From assembly GCA_964539975.1 (NCBI GenBank), contig CAZIKK010000021.1, positions 1 to 40,737 on the forward strand: a stretch of DNA of 40,737 nt. The letters run 5' to 3'. This DNA is from 38-11 sp964539975 (GTDB taxonomy: Bacteria > Bacillota > Clostridia > Tissierellales > Dethiosulfatibacteraceae). The translations under genes and the position numbers were made by a program. The notes beneath the pieces were generated by a model, which worked only from the letters and a program-made list of their open reading frames with translations, had not been told where the DNA came from and ran no database searches. Each line of letters starts with the position of its first letter. The first letter of the stretch is position 1. This document shows positions 33,653 through 40,737 of the stretch, one piece after another.

Positions 33653-34765
33653 TTATTTATTGTTTTTATTCAAGAATTTTCTTGATATGACAGTGGCTTT
33701 TAATGACTTGTTCCGTACTTGTACAAAGATGGGGCTATCTAGCTTGGCATATGTCGCATCTATCAGCGCCATGCCTATGACCTTGTCCAATGTAGGTGAC
33801 TTGTAGCCTGTGGTTACTTCTCCGATGGTTCTGCCTTTTTCATCCATGACTGGATAGTTGGCTCTGGCTATGCCTTTGTCCATTAATTGGAATCCCACTA
33901 TTTTTCTCCTGACGCCTACTTCTTTTTGTTGTTTTAAAGCGGTTTTTCCAATAAAGTTCTCTTTGTCCAGTTTTACACTAACCCCGTATCCCGCCTCGAA
34001 AGGAGTAATGGTTTCCGTCAACTCATGGCCATATAGGGGCAGGTTGGCTTCAAACCTCAAAGTATCTCTTGCACCCAAACCACAAGGTTTAATTTGATAT
34101 TTTTTGCCTGCCGCCAACAGGACATCCCAAACTTTGAGAATGTGGTGGCGATCTGTGTAGATTTCGAAACCGTCTTCTCCTGTATAACCCGTTCTGGAAA
34201 TAAGGCAAGGGATCCCGTCAATAGTCACATTCTCTTGGAATTTGAAAAATTGAAGGGTGGATAAGTCTATTGAGACCCATTCCTGCAATAATCTCTCAGC
34301 ATGGGGTCCTTGAAGAGCCACTTGTCCGACATCGTCCGAAATATTGATGACAGAAACATCCAAATTGACTTGCCCTTGAGCCTCCCGGATCCAGCTCATA
34401 TCTTTGTCGATGTTGCCAGCGTTGATGATCAACAAAAATTCTTCTTGGCTTTTTCGATATACCAGCAAATCGTCCACCACGCCACCTGCCTCATTGCACA
34501 TCATGCTGTATTGGATGCTGTTGGGAGTCAATGCACTAGCATCATTAGTGGTCAGATAGTTGACAAATGCCTCTGCATCTTTGCCGGAAACGGTCACTTC
34601 TCCCATATGAGACACATCAAACAGACCTACTTGTTCTCTTACACTTTTATGCTCCTCTATGATGTTGGAGTATTGAATCGGCATTTCCCATCCGCCAAAA
34701 GCGACCATTTTGGCGCCCATTGCCAGATGGGTGTCGTGAAGTGGGGTTTTTTTGAGTGTTGGCAT
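33653..34765 (-). CDS. gcvT: Aminomethyltransferase (T protein)
   Basis: A 370-residue enzyme that releases ammonia from aminomethyl-GcvH and transfers the carbon to tetrahydrofolate. It begins with the family pattern (LHDTHLAMGAKMVAFGGWEMP) and contains the DVSHMGE and YGHELTE segments typical of GcvT; the usual acidic folate-pocket region near residue 90-100 is intact. It is the first gene of the operon. A terminator and a tandem glycine riboswitch lie upstream. Confidence 0.97.
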   Translation of the reverse strand: MPTLKKTPLHDTHLAMGAKMVAFGGWEMPIQYSNIIEEHKSVREQVGLFDVSHMGEVTVSGKDAEAFVNYLTTNDASALTPNSIQYSMMCNEAGGVVDDLLVYRKSQEEFLLIINAGNIDKDMSWIREAQGQVNLDVSVINISDDVGQVALQGPHAERLLQEWVSIDLSTLQFFKFQENVTIDGIPCLISRTGYTGEDGFEIYTDRHHILKVWDVLLAAGKKYQIKPCGLGARDTLRFEANLPLYGHELTETITPFEAGYGVSVKLDKENFIGKTALKQQKEVGVRRKIVGFQLMDKGIARANYPVMDEKGRTIGEVTTGYKSPTLDKVIGMALIDATYAKLDSPIFVQVRNKSLKATVISRKFLNKNNK

Positions 34766-34796
34766 GTCTTCATCTCCTCGTTATATTTTCGTCAAA

Positions 34797-34830
34797 TAAA
34801 AAAAGATTGCAGGCTTGAGCCATGCAATCT
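34797..34830 (-). terminator. Riboswitch-controlled terminator before gcvT
   Basis: The arms AGATTGCA (34804-34811) and TGCAATCT (34823-34830) form an eight-base stem with an inner GGCT/AGCC extension. The minus-strand product runs into TTTTTTTATTT. It sits between the glycine riboswitch and the gcvT start codon, consistent with glycine-dependent readthrough. Confidence 0.85.
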
Positions 34831-34837
34831 CTGTTTG

Positions 34838-35028
34838 TTTACCTGAGAGCTTCTTGCTTCAGTTGCAAGCAATTTCTCCTTCGGTGCTGCCTTTTTGTCT
34901 TTGCAGACTCTTCAGAGTACCATCCAATTGCGATCCTTTTGCCTGCGAGTTTCTAAGTGTTTTCGGCTTTTCACTCATTGCTCCTTCGGCTGCTCTTATG
35001 AGCCATCTCCCGCAATCTTCGCTTGGTT
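34838..35028 (-). ncRNA. Tandem glycine riboswitch
   Basis: On the minus strand two similar aptamers follow each other. The first has GGGAGATGGCTC, then CAGCCGAAGGAGCAA. The second, after a short linker, has CTCTGAAGAG, then GCACCGAAGGAGAAA and the end CTCTCAGGTA. These are the conserved cores of tandem glycine aptamers, and the element sits ahead of gcvT where such switches turn the operon on when glycine is abundant. Confidence 0.92.
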
Positions 35029-35041
35029 ATGCTTTTGATTG

Positions 35042-35070
35042 ATTATATCACAGGTGTCCTTGGAGTTTAA
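35042..35070 (-). promoter_or_regulatory. Predicted promoter of the gcv operon
   Basis: On the minus strand a perfect TATAAT (35047-35042) carries an extended -10 TGA, with a weak TTAAAC -35 (35070-35065) after a 17-base spacer. Transcription would begin near 35035, at the edge of the glycine riboswitch. It lies within the 40 bp after the metA stop codon. Confidence 0.65.
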
Positions 35071-35080
35071 AGCTTAATCT

Positions 35081-36004
35081 TTAAAATGATGTTATTTCAT
35101 TGATATCAAAAGGCGTTTCCTGATAGACGCAATAATTTAACCAGTTGGAAAAGAGCAGCTGGGCATGGCTTCTCCAGGTTACGATAACATCTTTGGAGGG
35201 ATCGTTGTCCACAAAATAGTTTTCCGGCACTTTGATGGCCATCCCTTTCAACAAGTCTCTATCATATTCTTTTTTCAAGGTGTATCGGTCATACTCCCCG
35301 TGTCCTTGAACAAAAATCTGACGTCGGTTCTTCAACGATGCGATATGCACTCCTGCTTCTTCTGATTCAGCCAATATTCTCACATTGGGGACTTTTTCGT
35401 ACTCTTTTTTGTCAATTTGGGTGTGTCTCGAATGAGGAGCATAGAACACTTCGTCAAAACCCCTGGTCAATCGGGTGCGTCTTTCTTTTACTGTATGCAA
35501 AAACACACCAAAGAGCTTTTCGTCCAAATGATATCTCTCCACCCCATAATGGTAATACAATGCCGCTTGGGCCCCCCAGCACAAATGCAACGTGCTAAAA
35601 ACATGAGTTAGAGAATATCTCATAATGGCGGCCAATTCTTCCCAGTAATCCACTTCCTCATAAGGCAATGTTTCTACAGGTGCTCCTGTGATGATCATAC
35701 CATCAAATTTTCGATGCCGTATTTCTTCAAAAGTTTTATAGAAATTGTCCAAATGTTCTTGTTTCGTGTTTTTTGAATCGTGGGAAGCCATATGAACCAA
35801 ATGGAGATTCACCTGTAATGGCGTATTGGCCAACATTCTTATAAGCTGCGTCTCGGTTTCCTCTTTTGTTGGCATGAGATTGACGATACAAACTTCCAAG
35901 GGTCTGATATCTTGGCTATAAGCTCGCCAATCATTCATCACAAATATGTTTTCTTTTGTCAGTGTTTCAAATGCTGGCAATTGATCCGGTATGACTATAG
36001 GCAT
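35081..36004 (-). CDS. metA: Homoserine O-acetyltransferase (MetA-type)
   Basis: A 307-residue enzyme that acylates homoserine for methionine synthesis. The nucleophile is Cys142 (LHLCWGAQ), and the His and Glu of the HGEYD motif (near 234-236) complete the site. Residue 111 is Glu (GAPVETLP). Glu here marks acetyl-CoA use, whereas succinyl-CoA enzymes such as E. coli MetA have Gly, so O-acetylhomoserine is the product. This agrees with metY being the next gene upstream. The start at 36004 has GAAAGGAAAA, a modest ribosome site. No separate riboswitch is seen. Confidence 0.93.
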   Translation of the reverse strand: MPIVIPDQLPAFETLTKENIFVMNDWRAYSQDIRPLEVCIVNLMPTKEETETQLIRMLANTPLQVNLHLVHMASHDSKNTKQEHLDNFYKTFEEIRHRKFDGMIITGAPVETLPYEEVDYWEELAAIMRYSLTHVFSTLHLCWGAQAALYYHYGVERYHLDEKLFGVFLHTVKERRTRLTRGFDEVFYAPHSRHTQIDKKEYEKVPNVRILAESEEAGVHIASLKNRRQIFVQGHGEYDRYTLKKEYDRDLLKGMAIKVPENYFVDNDPSKDVIVTWRSHAQLLFSNWLNYCVYQETPFDINEITSF

Positions 36005-36060
36005 GGCGATTTTCCTTTCTTCTTAATTTCTCATCTGGTCGCATCTGGGTTGATATCTTC

Positions 36061-37341
36061 TTATTGAGTGACCGATGAAATAGCTTTATCAAAGTCTTCA
36101 ATAATATCCTCTATATTTTCCAACCCTACGGACACTCTTATTAAATCCGGAGAAACACCTGCAGCAATCTGCTGTTCTTCTGATAGTTGTCGATGGGTTG
36201 TGCTAGCTGGATGGAGAATGCTGGTTCTTAAATCTCCTAAATGCACTACTAAGGCTGTTAATTCCATGTGTTTGATCAGTTCCTTGCCTGCTTGGGTGCC
36301 CCCTTTTATGCCAAAGGTCAAAATGCCGCTACCACCCTTTGGCAAATATTTTTGCCCCAAATCATAAGTGTCGTGGGATCTCAAACCAGGATAGTTTACC
36401 CAACTGACTCCAGGGTGTTTTTCAAGAAATTCAGCCAACTTCAAAGCGTTTTCACTGTGTCTTTCCATTCGGATATGGAGGGTCTCTAACCCAAGATGAA
36501 ACAAAAAGGCACTAAATGGACTCATGGTGGCCCCAAGGTCTCTCAATAACTGTACTCTTGCTTTGGTAATGTAGGCCGCCGCTCCAAAATCCTTCACATA
36601 TTGAATGCCGTGATAACTGGGGTCGGGTTCTACCAACTCAGGAAATTTTCCGTTATCCCAATTGAATGTGCCCCCATCGATGATGACGCCACCCACACTA
36701 GTAGCATGACCGTCAGTATATTTGGTAGTGGAGTGGATGACAATATCTGCCCCATGTTGGAAAGGCTTGCAAAGAATAGGCGTGGCTAAGGTATTATCTA
36801 CAATGAAGGGCACATCCAAAGCTTTTGCTCCTTGGCTGAATTTTTCAAAGTCCAAGATGTTTAATCCCGGGTTGCCGATGGTTTCTCCAAACACAGCCTT
36901 AGTGTTGGGTTTTGCTGCTCCTTTGATTTCTTCAAGTGTGGCATCCGGACTGACAAAAGTGGTTTCAATGCCGAGTTTTTTCAACGTAACAGCAAACAGA
37001 TTGTAGGTGCCTCCATAAATGGTTGAAGCAGATATGAGATGATCTCCTGCTTGACAGATATTTAAGATGGCCAACGTAGAGGCTGCTTGTCCAGACGAAG
37101 CGCCCAAAGCACCCACGCCCCCTTCTAACAGAGCAATCTTCTCTTCGAACGCAGATACAGTAGGATTGCTGATTCTTGAATACATATGGGTGGCACTTTT
37201 CAAGTCAAACAAATCCGCCACATCGTCGGAGTCATAATACTGATAAGTAGTGCTTTGTGCAATCGGCAATACTCTTGGTTCGCCAGATTCAGGTCGGTAA
37301 GTTCCTTGGACACATTGTGTTTCAATTTTAAATGGCTTCAT
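36061..37341 (-). CDS. metY: O-acetylhomoserine sulfhydrylase
   Basis: A 426-residue PLP enzyme that forms homocysteine (or methionine) from O-acetylhomoserine and sulphide (or methanethiol). The PLP lysine is in HSTTKYTDGH, and the segment around ASSGQAASTLAI is typical of the Cys/Met metabolism PLP family. Its length matches MetY rather than shorter MetB/MetC relatives (about 380). It is preceded by a SAM-I riboswitch with a terminator and probably forms an operon with metA, 56 bp downstream. Confidence 0.94.
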   Translation of the reverse strand: MKPFKIETQCVQGTYRPESGEPRVLPIAQSTTYQYYDSDDVADLFDLKSATHMYSRISNPTVSAFEEKIALLEGGVGALGASSGQAASTLAILNICQAGDHLISASTIYGGTYNLFAVTLKKLGIETTFVSPDATLEEIKGAAKPNTKAVFGETIGNPGLNILDFEKFSQGAKALDVPFIVDNTLATPILCKPFQHGADIVIHSTTKYTDGHATSVGGVIIDGGTFNWDNGKFPELVEPDPSYHGIQYVKDFGAAAYITKARVQLLRDLGATMSPFSAFLFHLGLETLHIRMERHSENALKLAEFLEKHPGVSWVNYPGLRSHDTYDLGQKYLPKGGSGILTFGIKGGTQAGKELIKHMELTALVVHLGDLRTSILHPASTTHRQLSEEQQIAAGVSPDLIRVSVGLENIEDIIEDFDKAISSVTQ

Positions 37342-37370
37342 AAATCCTCCTTTGAACTGTAGCTTATGCG

Positions 37371-37399
37371 AAAAAGCCGCTTCGTATAAGAAGCGGCTT
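37371..37399 (-). terminator. SAM-riboswitch terminator before metY
   Basis: The arms AAGCCGCTT (37374-37382) and AAGCGGCTT (37391-37399) pair perfectly over nine bases, and the minus-strand product then has a run of T. Placed 30 bp before the metY start codon, it is the expected off-state stop for the SAM riboswitch. Confidence 0.9.
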
Positions 37400-37413
37400 A
37401 GAATTCCAATTCT

Positions 37414-37512
37414 TCTTATCTCCCAGTTTTCACTGTTGGAATTGGCACCTTGCGCATAACACGTAGGTTGCCGAGGTTTCGACGGGCCATTCCCTCCACC
37501 TCTCTTGATAAG
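37414..37512 (-). ncRNA. SAM-I (S-box) riboswitch
   Basis: On the minus strand it opens with CTTATCAAGAGAGGTGGAGG and later has CCCGTCGAAACCTCGGCAAC, AAGGTGCCAATTCC and the closing GGGAGATAAG. The end helix CTTATC/GATAAG pairs. These are the S-box core motifs. A terminator follows, so high SAM should stop transcription of metY-metA. Confidence 0.96.
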
Positions 37513-37535
37513 TTACAGTTATCATATTTTTATCT

Positions 37536-37564
37536 ATACTAAACGTTATTACATTCTTTGTCAA
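37536..37564 (-). promoter_or_regulatory. Predicted sigma-A promoter of metY-metA
   Basis: On the minus strand a perfect TTGACA (37564-37559) is followed after 17 bases by TAGTAT (37541-37536). It lies about 25 bp before the first riboswitch helix, so the riboswitch should start close to the 5' end of the transcript. Confidence 0.75.
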
Positions 37565-37573
37565 GAATAAATT

Positions 37574-38311
37574 TCAGATATTAATTTTCCCTTTTTCAAC
37601 CTGCCTCGCATAGATGGTGTAGCTAAGATTGTGAATGAGCCAAATAGTCCCTAATACTAGAATCAGAACATTGCCCGTATCAAAGATCATTTTTGACACC
37701 ATGGCTGCCACCACGCTGAACATCAAAACCTGTTTCATTAGAGAAAATGTTCGGTAAGCCGACTGGTAGATCAGCATTTTTTCTGCCTCATCACAACTTT
37801 CTAGCCACTCTTTATCAAACCTCATTTTGGAAGGATCGCCCTTTTTCATGGGGTCTTGTTCTCTGACTTGTTTGATCACCAATAAATCTATCAGAGAACT
37901 TAAGAGCATGACCAAGATAAAAACTCCCACACTAACCAATATTCTAAGGTTGCCTACCTCTACTGAAACGCCAAAAGTAACAAAGTTAAGAATCATGGCT
38001 ACCATGCTGCTTGTCAAAGCTCTGTGCTGAAACTGATCCAATTTGTCAGATAGCGCCTCGTCTTCTTCTAAATCTGGTGATGTCATGATTCTTTTTGACT
38101 GGACATAGCAACTGAAACTGATTAGCAACAACAGCCCCGTGCCGATCACGTGAATCCAGAAAAAATAGGGCTGGATGCTTGAAAAAATATCTCTTTGTGC
38201 CAATTCTTCCATCAATTGCCAACGTTGGTTGATAAATGATCCAGCTATACCAAAAATAGCCCCTAATATCAACCATCCTACGATTTTGATAAATGATTTC
38301 CTAACGTTCAT
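37574..38311 (-). CDS. DUF3169 family membrane protein
   Basis: A 245-residue membrane protein with about six helices and basic loops, which I recognise as DUF3169-like. Family members are often encoded next to a small XRE regulator, as here. The start at 38311 follows GAGGAGGCG; a longer in-frame ATG at 38326 would include this ribosome site. The gene overlaps the upstream regulator by 11 bp, so they are translated together. The biochemical role is not known. Confidence 0.75.
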   Translation of the reverse strand: MNVRKSFIKIVGWLILGAIFGIAGSFINQRWQLMEELAQRDIFSSIQPYFFWIHVIGTGLLLLISFSCYVQSKRIMTSPDLEEDEALSDKLDQFQHRALTSSMVAMILNFVTFGVSVEVGNLRILVSVGVFILVMLLSSLIDLLVIKQVREQDPMKKGDPSKMRFDKEWLESCDEAEKMLIYQSAYRTFSLMKQVLMFSVVAAMVSKMIFDTGNVLILVLGTIWLIHNLSYTIYARQVEKGKINI

Positions 38312-38516
38312 TTTGCGCCTCCTCATATTGAAAGATCTCTTCCACTGATACCGAAAAGATTTTGGCCAGCTTTAAAGCCAATGTAATGGATGGTGAATAA
38401 TCTCCTCGTTCAATCAAGCTTATGGTTTGCCTTGATACCCCCGCCATTTTACCCAATTCTGATTGATTCACTGACAAACGGGCCCGGTGCTCTTTTAGAC
38501 GATTAATTAAAGGCAT
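38301..38516 (-). CDS. XRE-family repressor
   Basis: A 71-residue DNA-binding protein consisting almost entirely of one XRE helix-turn-helix (SELGKMAGVSRQTISLIERG). It is similar to the small regulators paired with DUF3169 proteins and probably represses its own operon through palindromes at 38543-38602. The start has AGGAGG five bases upstream. No ligand-binding domain is present, so regulation may depend on protein level or on its partner. Confidence 0.9.
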   Translation of the reverse strand: MPLINRLKEHRARLSVNQSELGKMAGVSRQTISLIERGDYSPSITLALKLAKIFSVSVEEIFQYEEAQNER

Positions 38517-38542
38517 GATGTCCTCCTATTTGACTAAATTAA

Positions 38543-38602
38543 TTGTCATACTGACAAATATTGTTGTCAAAAATAGATTAACATTGACAAGTATATTTGT
38601 CA
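38543..38602. promoter_or_regulatory. Palindromic operator cluster upstream of the XRE gene
   Basis: Two 18-bp palindromes of the form TGACAA-N6-TTGTCA lie at 38552-38569 and 38585-38602, with starts 33 bp apart (about three helical turns). A third, overlapping palindrome TTGTCATACTGACAA is at 38543-38557. They stand between the XRE start codon (38516) and the next gene. The TTGTCA halves could double as -35 elements, so self-repression is likely. The 38585-38602 copy also has flanks that let it fold as a hairpin after the gene at 38617. Confidence 0.6.
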
Positions 38603-38616
38603 ATGTTTTTTTCGTT

Positions 38617-39237
38617 TTATTGGGATTGTGGAATTAGACCGATATTTGTAGAAGGATTAGGATTTGAAAGCAGACTGAGAGATGTCATTTCTCGATGATG
38701 ATGACCCGATAGGGGCATTTTTTTCAGATCGCCTTCGTAGACGATTGTGCCAGGAATTTTTAAAAGGTCTTGAGGTCTTACGAGATTTCTAGGTATTCCC
38801 AACTCCACCACCTCACTTTCCCTCAATACATGGTACACAAATTCTGAGCATAAAAATCTATTATCGCTATTGACCGGCTTGTTGAGAAAACTGTGAAGAA
38901 TCCCCATATAATTGTATTTATAAACGTCTCCTTTTGAAGCAAAGTGTTCAATTAACGCCTTCGCTTTTTTGTATTGTCGTCCTGTCACCTTTATTTCTAT
39001 GATCACGCCTGGCAAAGCAGGACAAAGATTGTACACACCACCGTCTAGATCTTCCTTTCGAAATTTACCTATAAAAGGATTGTAGGTACTTCTTCTTCCA
39101 AAGCTGTACATTTGTTCAAAGTTTTTATCCAAAGAAATAGCTGCGTGAGTATATGCATCATGCTTAATTGTATGGATCAGCTTGGATATGACTGTGTTGG
39201 TTCTTGTCAGTACTATATATATACAATCGTTTCTCAT
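38617..39237 (-). CDS. Permuted papain-fold (YiiX/NlpC-P60-like) protein
   Basis: A 206-residue protein that resembles the permuted papain-fold branch of the NlpC/P60 superfamily. The His at the start of THAAISLD (near residue 30) and the Cys of RFLCSEFVYHVL (near residue 130) fit the catalytic pair in the permuted order. No signal peptide is present, so it may act in the cytoplasm or on lipids or amides at the membrane. The last 30 residues are low in order. Family assignment is from motif order and not certain. The start is 3 bp from a GAGGCACAAC stretch that could supply GGAGG. Confidence 0.65.
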   Translation of the reverse strand: MRNDCIYIVLTRTNTVISKLIHTIKHDAYTHAAISLDKNFEQMYSFGRRSTYNPFIGKFRKEDLDGGVYNLCPALPGVIIEIKVTGRQYKKAKALIEHFASKGDVYKYNYMGILHSFLNKPVNSDNRFLCSEFVYHVLRESEVVELGIPRNLVRPQDLLKIPGTIVYEGDLKKMPLSGHHHREMTSLSLLSNPNPSTNIGLIPQSQ

Positions 39238-39520
39238 TATGTTGTGCCTCCGTTCAACTCAATAAATGATATGCCATCAAAAATCGAGGTCTCCAAACCC
39301 CATGGGGTACCTTATCTTGCTAAAAGACAGTACCTCCCTGAGTGGGCGAAGTCCTCGTGCTATGAAATTGTACCAGTCCGTTACTAAAAGTGCAACTTAA
39401 TTTTTATGTAACCTCTCTAATTTTGAAGGCTTTCTCATTATAGTGCTATCAGATTAAAAATTGATGAAAGGAACATTAATCGACGCTTAATAATGGTTCG
39501 TCAATCTTAGAATAATAAAA
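39238..39520. other. Gene-free stretch with a 12-bp perfect palindrome
   Basis: This part of the 730-bp gap between the papain-fold gene and the ABC-2 permease gene holds no gene I can support. ACCCCATGGGGT at 39297-39308 is a perfect palindrome. The stretch 39270-39390 has an open frame of about 39 codons on the minus strand and one on the plus strand, neither with a ribosome site. It probably includes the leader and promoter of the papain-fold gene. Confidence 0.5.
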
Positions 39521-39555
39521 ACCGCTGTAAAGCAGAGTTGATTGCTTCACAGCGG
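39513..39555 (-). terminator. Terminator after the decayed gene
   Basis: The arms CCGCTGTAAAGCA (39522-39534) and TGCTTCACAGCGG (39543-39555) pair over 13 positions with one mismatch and an eight-base loop. On the minus strand TTTTTATTATT follows. It lies 20 bp past the last in-frame stop of the decayed coding region at 39575, as a gene terminator would. Confidence 0.75.
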
Positions 39556-39574
39556 ATATGTCATCTCATTTCCT

Positions 39575-39955
39575 TTAATTCACACGCAAAAACTCAAAAG
39601 TACTGGTATCAACAGGGACACTTATACCCGTCTCATCATGTGGTTCTCCCGGCAAATAAGCTGTAAAAGTTATGGATTATCGCATTGATCTTATAAGCCC
39701 ACTACAATCTGTGTTGTAAGAAAAGCCTGTTCAGAATAGTCGGCAATATTACTCGGATAAATTATCCATTGAAATCTATCGTCGCGCCTCTAGATGGCCA
39801 ATACGATAAATATTTGACGGCACCTGCTTGAATATACTGAATTACCGACGTTTTACAGCCTTTTTAGCCAATGATATCTATCTGGTAATTATATCCTGCA
39901 TCTTGCAGTTTCTCTATCATTCCCTTTTCGTAATGATGCGTCACTATCCGTTATC
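39575..39955 (-). pseudogene. Decayed protein gene with a stop codon and frameshifts
   Basis: On the minus strand, protein-like sequence runs through three frames that join head to tail. The first (39955 down to 39762) contains EKGMIEKLQDAGYNYQIDII, an in-frame stop at 39866-39864, and then AVKYLSYWPSRG. The second (39789 to 39691) contains FQWIIYPSNIADYSEQAFLT. The third (39676 to 39575) contains ITFTAYLPGEPHDETG and ends in a stop 20 bp before a good terminator. Composition looks like real protein throughout, so at least one nonsense and two frameshift lesions are implied. I cannot name the family. Sequencing error is a less likely alternative given three lesions. Confidence 0.55.
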
Positions 39956-39970
39956 TGTCTTGGCGATTCG

Positions 39971-40663
39971 CTATTGTGCAGAAAATGAAATAGATAGTCT
40001 AATGGATATCATCAAGAAGAATCCTAGCACAAAAGCCATCCATAATGAATGATTTAAACCATTTTGAATCAAACTAGCCAGTCCACTAACCATCACTTGT
40101 CCCACTGTCAATTTTGGTAACTGAACATAAAAGAAGGGTCCCATAACAATGAACATGTACACGAATCGACCCACATAGCTTGTTTTTATATATCCCAGTT
40201 TAAAATAGGCTGGCATCATGAGAGATACCATGATAGTGGCTATCCAAAAGGATACTTTATACGCCTCCAGATATAGCGTTTGATGGGATAACCACACTCC
40301 CGACAACAAAGGCACCACTGACACCAAGCCTAACCCGATGCCATAAAACGCCAATGCTGTTGTGTAACGAGCCAGAATAAACTGTTTTTGCTGAATGGGC
40401 AAGCTTCTGAAAAGGATATCCAGTCCTTCCTTTTCCTCAACCGAAAGAACAGTGGACTTCCCCACATAAATGACAAATAAGACAGAAAGGGTCACAAACA
40501 ACGAGACAGTGCTTTGGTTACTTTGGCTTTCTGGATTTATTCTGAGTCCAATGGAGGTAAAGCTCATCCCAAGAGGATAAACAGCCATTAATAAATAGAT
40601 TCTATTTTTGAACAGAATAGCAAAATCTTTCTTGATAAGTTTAAATAATTGACTCATCGCCAT
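39971..40663 (-). CDS. ABC-2 type transporter permease
   Basis: A 230-residue inner-membrane protein with about six helices, of the kind that pairs with BcrA/YtrB-type ATPases to export drugs or other substrates. The region around LSVEEKEGLDILFRSLPI resembles the conserved coupling segment of ABC-2 permeases (EEK..G....L.SLP). The start at 40663 follows AAAGGAG with seven bases between; a longer reading to 40699 lies inside the upstream ATPase fragment. Its partner ATPase seems truncated, so the transporter may be dead or may use another ATPase. It converges on no gene; the decayed gene follows. Confidence 0.85.
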   Translation of the reverse strand: MAMSQLFKLIKKDFAILFKNRIYLLMAVYPLGMSFTSIGLRINPESQSNQSTVSLFVTLSVLFVIYVGKSTVLSVEEKEGLDILFRSLPIQQKQFILARYTTALAFYGIGLGLVSVVPLLSGVWLSHQTLYLEAYKVSFWIATIMVSLMMPAYFKLGYIKTSYVGRFVYMFIVMGPFFYVQLPKLTVGQVMVSGLASLIQNGLNHSLWMAFVLGFFLMISIRLSISFSAQ

Positions 40664-40664
40664 T

Positions 40665-40737
40665 TCAAAACTCCTTTTTTTTATTTGGGTCAAGTTCAAA
40701 TCGTTTCAAGTAGTCTTCGAATACTGACCAGTCCCAT
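40665..40737 (-). pseudogene. 3' fragment of an ABC ATPase, apparently truncated
   Basis: The minus strand from the window edge reads WDWSVFEDYLKRFELDP and then NKKKEF followed by a stop at 40665, one base before the permease ATG. In BcrA/YtrB-type ATPases this stretch is normally followed by a LSKG-type signature, the Walker B and the H-loop, about 150 more residues. Here those are missing and the frame ends in an A-rich run that also makes the permease ribosome site. This suggests an internal deletion joining mid-ATPase to the next gene's leader. The rest of the gene lies beyond the window. Confidence 0.6.

Noticed and set aside
34301..34846. A 181-codon open frame on the plus strand over gcvT and the riboswitch
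   Set aside because: It lies opposite a certain gcvT gene, has no ribosome site, and its composition is that of an antisense shadow.
34838..35028. T-box leader
   Set aside because: The GCCGAAGGAG and CTCTCAGG cores are those of glycine aptamers, and no T-box antiterminator sequence is present.
39112..39387. A 91-codon open frame on the plus strand across the start of the papain-fold gene
   Set aside because: No ribosome site or promoter, and it overlaps a better gene on the other strand. The downstream half remains a weak possibility and is noted in the gap entry.
1..40737. Mobile element, phage or defence island
   Set aside because: No transposase, integrase, phage structural gene, tRNA-linked repeat or known defence gene is visible; the only disturbed part is the decayed right end.

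Overview
The window looks like chromosomal DNA of an anaerobic, amino-acid- and peptide-fermenting Clostridia member. It is low-GC Firmicute DNA with strong AGGAGG ribosome sites. It carries an oxygen-sensitive class III ribonucleotide reductase, split GcvPA/GcvPB glycine decarboxylase subunits, a B12, a glycine and a SAM-I riboswitch, and three sigma-54 enhancer-binding activators. The genus cannot be fixed from the sequence. I see no tRNA, rRNA, CRISPR array, prophage or insertion sequence.

Layout. (1) 1-2126: a DUF1934 gene and a RocR-like sigma-54 activator. A leftward sigma-54 promoter (94-109) and tandem 16-bp palindromes (193-230) imply that the activator's target operon lies just left of the window. 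(2) 2121-4592: a membrane PAS/GGDEF/HD-GYP c-di-GMP enzyme. (3) 4748-13004, leftward: an M24 aminopeptidase, a peptide-binding lipoprotein, two permeases, two ATPases and a DUF885 metallopeptidase. This peptide import and hydrolysis operon has a sigma-54 promoter (13043-13059) and a large upstream palindrome (13137-13177). Upstream of it are a second M24 paralogue that has lost key active-site residues (13300-14364) and a second RocR-like activator (14446-15879). (4) 16076-18896, rightward: sigma-A promoter, cobalamin riboswitch, terminator, nrdD and nrdG. (5) 18893-29207: an SLC13-type permease, a third sigma-54 activator, and a leftward C4 operon of thiolase, hydroxybutyryl-CoA dehydrogenase, CoA-transferase, GntP-type permease, SDR reductase and a second CoA-transferase. 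Its sigma-54 promoter at 29192-29207 is a near-perfect consensus. (6) 29393-35070, leftward: tandem glycine riboswitch, terminator, gcvT-gcvH-gcvPA-gcvPB and an unassigned membrane protein. (7) 35081-37564, leftward: SAM-I riboswitch, metY and metA. MetA has Glu at residue 111, the acetyl-CoA type. (8) 37574-40737: a DUF3169 membrane protein with an XRE repressor and its palindromic operators, a permuted-papain-fold protein, a decayed gene, an ABC-2 permease, and the end of an ABC ATPase that appears cut short.

How it fits together. Peptides are imported and hydrolysed (region 3), glycine is cleaved (region 6), and C4 hydroxy/keto acids are activated and split to acetyl-CoA (region 5). Three PAS-linked sigma-54 activators appear to gate separate catabolic operons, and three riboswitches gate nrdDG, gcv and met. 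The three predicted promoter/enhancer/activator circuits, the degenerate M24 paralogue and the decayed right edge are the parts most worth a second look.
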